Assembly: GCA_013297545.1 (NCBI GenBank)
Contig: JAAFHH010000012.1
Location: 1-16,647, forward strand
Length of the DNA: 16,647 bases
Origin: Alphaproteobacteria bacterium
GTDB lineage: Bacteria; Pseudomonadota; Alphaproteobacteria; Elsterales; Elsteraceae
Direction: 5' to 3'
Shown: positions 13,807 through 16,647 of the stretch, in pieces
Layout of the letters: the number at the start of each line of letters is the position of its first letter
Numbering within the stretch: the first letter of the stretch is position 1
Notes under the pieces: generated by a model
Database searches by the model: none
Seen by the model: only the letters and a program-made list of their open reading frames with translations
Told to the model about the DNA's origin: nothing
Made by a program: the position numbers and the translations under genes

Positions 13807-14727
13807 ATGTCGACGCCCAACATCTACGCCGCCCACGGTTTTGACCGCTCCGCTCACCGCCGCCGGGATAGCGCGTGGCTCGCCGACCGGATGGCGGACC
13901 CCGCGACGGTGATCGTGCCGGTCTGGCAGAGCCGGTCAGCGGTGAGCGTGGAACGCCAAGCGGCCCTCCTGGCCGAGCCCAGCCATCTCGCCGAATTCGC
14001 GGCGCTGCCGTGGGTGTTTCTCGGCGAAGATGCCGGCCGCGCCCACTTCGCGGTTGATCTCTCGGGACTGGATGAGGGCGAAGCGCTCGACATCGCTCAA
14101 TCGCTCGACCCGGCCGCCAGCTTTCAGGATCTGCGCACCGTCGGGCCGACGTTGCCGCGCGTGCACGCCCATCTCCTGGCCTATGCGCGCGGTCTCGCAC
14201 ACTGGCACAGCCGTCACCGGTTCTGCGGCGTGTGCGGCGGCAAGACGGAGGTGCGCGAGGCCGGCCACCTGTTGGTGTGCACCAACGAGAGCTGCAAGGC
14301 CGAGCACTACCCGCGCACCGATCCCGCCACCATCATGCTGGTGACCGATGGCCCGCGCGCGCTGCTCGGCCACAACAAGCGGTTCTTGGCGTTGCCGCAG
14401 CCAATGTATTCCACCCTCGCAGGCTTCGTGGAGCCGGGCGAGAGTTTGGAAGACGCGGTTGTGCGCGAAGTGCGCGAGGAAGTAGGCGTGGAGCTCAGTG
14501 CTGTCCGCTACCATTCCTCCCAACCCTGGCCGTTTCCGCAGTCCTTGATGCTGGGCTTTCACGCCGACGCCGCGACCACCGCGATCACGGTCGACCCTGA
14601 TGAGTTGGCCGACGCGCGCTGGTTCACGGCCGATGAGATCCGCAACCACGCGGCCAACGGGTTTTCGATCCCGCGGCCAGATTCGATTGCGCGCGCGCTG
14701 ATCAATCATTGGCTGGAGCGCGTCTAG
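13807..14727 (+). CDS. nudC: NAD(+)/NADH diphosphatase (NudC)
   Basis: The 306-residue Nudix enzyme hydrolyses NAD(H) to NMN(H) and AMP and can remove NAD caps from RNA. The zinc ribbon is complete: C140, C143, C158 and C163 (FCGVCGGKTEV, then CTNESC). The Nudix box runs from G206 to V228 with the catalytic REVREEVG. The NADH-pyrophosphatase marker SQPWPFPQSLM (238-248) follows it and separates NudC from other Nudix proteins. The frame stays open far upstream, but that stretch runs through the SRP RNA and antisense to dnaX, so I take the ATG at 13807. This gives a normal family length and N-terminus. The ribosome site before it is poor. It diverges from the SRP RNA and leads a rightward row with the isomerase and argJ. 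Confidence 0.95.
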   Translation: MSTPNIYAAHGFDRSAHRRRDSAWLADRMADPATVIVPVWQSRSAVSVERQAALLAEPSHLAEFAALPWVFLGEDAGRAHFAVDLSGLDEGEALDIAQSLDPAASFQDLRTVGPTLPRVHAHLLAYARGLAHWHSRHRFCGVCGGKTEVREAGHLLVCTNESCKAEHYPRTDPATIMLVTDGPRALLGHNKRFLALPQPMYSTLAGFVEPGESLEDAVVREVREEVGVELSAVRYHSSQPWPFPQSLMLGFHADAATTAITVDPDELADARWFTADEIRNHAANGFSIPRPDSIARALINHWLERV

Positions 14728-14817
14728 GCCACCGCCACGCTTGTGCCAAGATCGGCCCTGTGCATGATCGCCCGGGACGGCGCTGTGCCGCCCGCTCAGT
14801 CGACACCGAGGAGCCCC

Positions 14818-15684
14818 ATGCGCCTGTCCCGCCTTGTCTCGCTTGCTGCCGTTGGCGGCTTGCTCGCCGTCACCCCGGTTGCCGCCCAAACGGTCGCCGA
14901 TGTCATCCGCGCCGGGGTTGGCGACAATCCCGTGATTGCCCGCGTCGATGCGCTGGAAATCCGCCGGGCGGATTTGCTCGCCTTGTTCGGCCAGCTGCCG
15001 CCGCAGATGCGCGAGCTGCCGATCGCATCGATCTACCCGCTTGCCCTGGAACGCTTGATCGATGGCAAGCTGTTGGTCGCTGCTGGGCGCACCCAAAACC
15101 TGCAAGACGATGCGGAGGTCAAGCGCCGGGTTGCCGAATACGTCGACCGGCAAGTGCAGGAAACCTACCTCACCCGCGCGATTGCAGCGAAACTGACCGA
15201 CACGGAACTGCGTCGCCGCTTCGATGACTTCGTGAAGGCGAACCCGCCACAAGAAGAAGTCCGTGCGCGCCACATCTTGGTCGCGACCGAGCAGGCAGCC
15301 CGCGAGGTGTTGGCCGAACTGCGCCGGCCGAATGCGGATTTCGCCGCGATTGCGCGTGCCCGCTCGACCGATGGCACGGCGCGCGATGGCGGCGACCTCG
15401 GCTTCTTCTCGCGCGGCGACATGGTGCCGGAATTCGCAGAAGCCGCGTTTGCGATGCAGCCGGGCCAAGTCTCTGAAGCGCCGGTGCGCACCCAGTTCGG
15501 CTTCCACATCATCCGCCTGGAACAGCGCCGCACGGGCGAGGCGCCCAGCTTCGAAGCGACCCGCGAGCAGCTGCGCCAGGACGCCAGCCAAGAAATCGCG
15601 AGCGAAGTGGTCGACGAGCTGAAGGGCAAGTCGCGCATTGAACGCCGCACCCTTGAAGGTGCTGTCATTCCGTCCCGGCCGTAA
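14818..15684 (+). CDS. Periplasmic parvulin-type peptidyl-prolyl cis/trans isomerase
   Basis: The 288-residue exported foldase is of the PpiC/SurA/PrsA type. Residues 1-23 form a Sec signal peptide ending VAAQ. A SurA-N-like helical region (about 30-145, with LPPQMRELPIASIYPLALERLIDGKLL in pieces) precedes one parvulin domain at about 146-236. That domain has the marks VRARHILVAT, GGDLGFFSRGDMVPEF, FAMQPGQVSEAPV and FGFHIIRLE. It should help outer-membrane or periplasmic proteins fold by turning prolyl bonds. The ATG at 14818 is preceded by GAGGAG and begins the signal peptide; the longer frame from 14743 lacks both advantages. argJ starts 12 bp after its stop, so the two genes are probably co-transcribed. 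This neighbourhood (parvulin next to argJ) is familiar from other alphaproteobacteria. Confidence 0.92.
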   Translation: MRLSRLVSLAAVGGLLAVTPVAAQTVADVIRAGVGDNPVIARVDALEIRRADLLALFGQLPPQMRELPIASIYPLALERLIDGKLLVAAGRTQNLQDDAEVKRRVAEYVDRQVQETYLTRAIAAKLTDTELRRRFDDFVKANPPQEEVRARHILVATEQAAREVLAELRRPNADFAAIARARSTDGTARDGGDLGFFSRGDMVPEFAEAAFAMQPGQVSEAPVRTQFGFHIIRLEQRRTGEAPSFEATREQLRQDASQEIASEVVDELKGKSRIERRTLEGAVIPSRP

Positions 15685-15696
15685 GGAGAGGCTATC

Positions 15697-16647
15697 ATGG
15701 CGAGCACCGTCTCCCCCCTGGCCCCAGCTGCATTCCCAACCCTGCCGGCGATTGCCGGCTGCCAGGTTGCCAGTGCGGAGGTGAATATCCGCTACAAGGG
15801 CCGGCCGGATTTGTTCGTGGCGGTGTTCGATCCCGGCACCCAAGTGGCCGCAGTGGTCACCCGCTCGCTCACCCGGTCGGCCCCGGTCGACTGGTGTGCG
15901 GCGAACGCGGGTGGTCCTGGCCGGGTGTTCGTTGCGAACGCCGGCAATTCCAACGCGTTTACTGGGCGCATGGGTGTCGCCTCCGTTGCGCGCACAGTGG
16001 CGGCCGCGGCAAAGGTGTTCGGCTGCACGGAGGACGAAGTGTTCCCAGCCTCCACCGGCGTGATCGGCGAGCCGCTTGATGACGGCAAGATCACGGCAGC
16101 CCTGCCGAAGCTGAAGCTGGTCGCCGATGGCTGGGCCGACGCCGCGCGCGGCATCATGACCACGGACACGTTCCCGAAGGGTGCGACACGCACCTGCATG
16201 ATCGATGGCAAGACGGTGACCCTGGTCGGGATCGCCAAGGGCTCCGGCATGATCCAGCCGGATATGGCGACCATGCTGGCGTTCTGTGCGACCGATGCCG
16301 CGATCCCCGGCCCGATCCTGCAGACCTTGCTGCGGGTCGCGACCGACCAGTCGTTCAACTGCGTGACGGTCGACAGCGACACCTCGACCTCCGACACGCT
16401 GTTGCTGGCGGCGACCGGTAAGGCGGGCAACACGCCGCCCACCTCGGCTGGTGACGCGTCCTTGCGCGGCTTCAAGCGCGCCCTGCTGTCGCTCTTGCAA
16501 GATCTCGCGATCCAAGTCGCAAAGGATGGCGAGGGGGCGGAAAAGCTGATCACCGTGGAGGTGGCTGGTGCGGCCTCCAAGGCGGCGGCGCGCCGGGTGG
16601 GCCTTGCGATTGCGAACTCACCGCTGGTGAAAACCGCGATTGCCGGC
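15697..16647 (+). CDS. argJ: Bifunctional ornithine acetyltransferase / N-acetylglutamate synthase, N-terminal 317 residues (cut by window edge)
   Basis: ArgJ moves the acetyl group from N-acetylornithine to glutamate (cyclic arginine pathway) and, in bifunctional forms, also makes N-acetylglutamate from acetyl-CoA. The visible 317 residues run in one frame to the end of the window; about a quarter of the protein is missing. Family marks: NAGNSNAFTG, the PASTGVIGE block, KGATRTCMIDGK, and KGSGMIQPDMATMLAF. The last contains the self-cleavage site before T192, which becomes the nucleophile of the beta chain, and is followed by the VDSDTSTSDT block. AAGGAG lies 8-9 bp before the ATG. It is 12 bp after the isomerase gene. 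Whether it is mono- or bifunctional cannot be read from this part. Confidence 0.97.
   Translation, partial: MASTVSPLAPAAFPTLPAIAGCQVASAEVNIRYKGRPDLFVAVFDPGTQVAAVVTRSLTRSAPVDWCAANAGGPGRVFVANAGNSNAFTGRMGVASVARTVAAAAKVFGCTEDEVFPASTGVIGEPLDDGKITAALPKLKLVADGWADAARGIMTTDTFPKGATRTCMIDGKTVTLVGIAKGSGMIQPDMATMLAFCATDAAIPGPILQTLLRVATDQSFNCVTVDSDTSTSDTLLLAATGKAGNTPPTSAGDASLRGFKRALLSLLQDLAIQVAKDGEGAEKLITVEVAGAASKAAARRVGLAIANSPLVKTAIAG

Noticed and set aside
11791..14727. A 978-codon open frame on the plus strand covering all of dnaX and ending as nudC
   Set aside because: Only the last 306 codons (from 13807) resemble a protein family (NudC). The rest is antisense to dnaX and to the SRP RNA and arises from GC-rich codon structure.
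13936..16515. An 859-codon open frame on the minus strand opposite nudC, the isomerase and argJ
   Set aside because: The opposite strand encodes three well-recognised proteins; the antisense product is Arg/His/Gly-rich with no family pattern.
1..16647. CRISPR array, tRNA, rRNA, insertion sequence or prophage genes
   Set aside because: I found no regularly spaced direct repeats, cloverleaf-like sequences, transposase or integrase motifs, or paired terminal inverted repeats. The central cluster has accessory features but no visible mobility gene.

Overview
The window looks like chromosomal DNA of a GC-rich alphaproteobacterium, plausibly of the Rhodospirillales. The evidence is the codon usage, a short (about 93 nt) bacterial SRP RNA directly upstream of dnaX, and a nudC / parvulin-type isomerase / argJ run. 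That placement rests on gene content and recalled gene orders, not on a database search. No tRNA, rRNA, CRISPR array, transposase or integrase is visible.

Left part (1-3442, minus strand): a peptide-transporter remnant. A periplasmic substrate-binding protein (SBP) overlaps an OppD/DppD-type ATPase gene by 11 bp. The ATPase gene runs, through a GTGA stop/start overlap, into a HicA-like toxin gene, and 4 bp later into a HicB-like antitoxin gene. No permease gene and no second ATPase gene are present. A perfect GC-rich hairpin lies just past hicB.

Centre (3665-10768, plus strand): the most unusual part. It has five co-directional genes: dioxygenase A, GT41 glycosyltransferase A, an alpha/beta hydrolase, dioxygenase B, GT41 glycosyltransferase B. 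Each dioxygenase has a helical, TPR-like N-terminal half and a PhyH-type Fe(II)/2-oxoglutarate C-terminal half with an H-x-D...H...R motif. Each partner is an OGT/SPINDLY-like GT41 catalytic region without a long TPR array. The dioxygenase-GT41 pair is therefore present twice as diverged paralogues flanking a proline-iminopeptidase-like hydrolase. The inferred theme is a two-step modification in which a target is hydroxylated and then O-glycosylated. The target cannot be seen. Two short DNA similarities (a roughly 30-bp element around CAAGC-GCTTG, and a promoter-like block 9 bp before both dioxygenase ATGs) suggest shared regulation.

Junction (10815-11756, minus strand): an AT-rich gene for a protein resembling polysaccharide lyase family 14 beta-jelly-roll proteins, without an obvious signal peptide. 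It sits immediately downstream of dnaX, where many bacteria have ybaB-recR.

Right part (11860-16647): housekeeping genes. dnaX and the SRP RNA gene are on the minus strand. Diverging from them on the plus strand are nudC (NADH pyrophosphatase), an exported parvulin-type peptidyl-prolyl isomerase and argJ, which is cut by the window edge.
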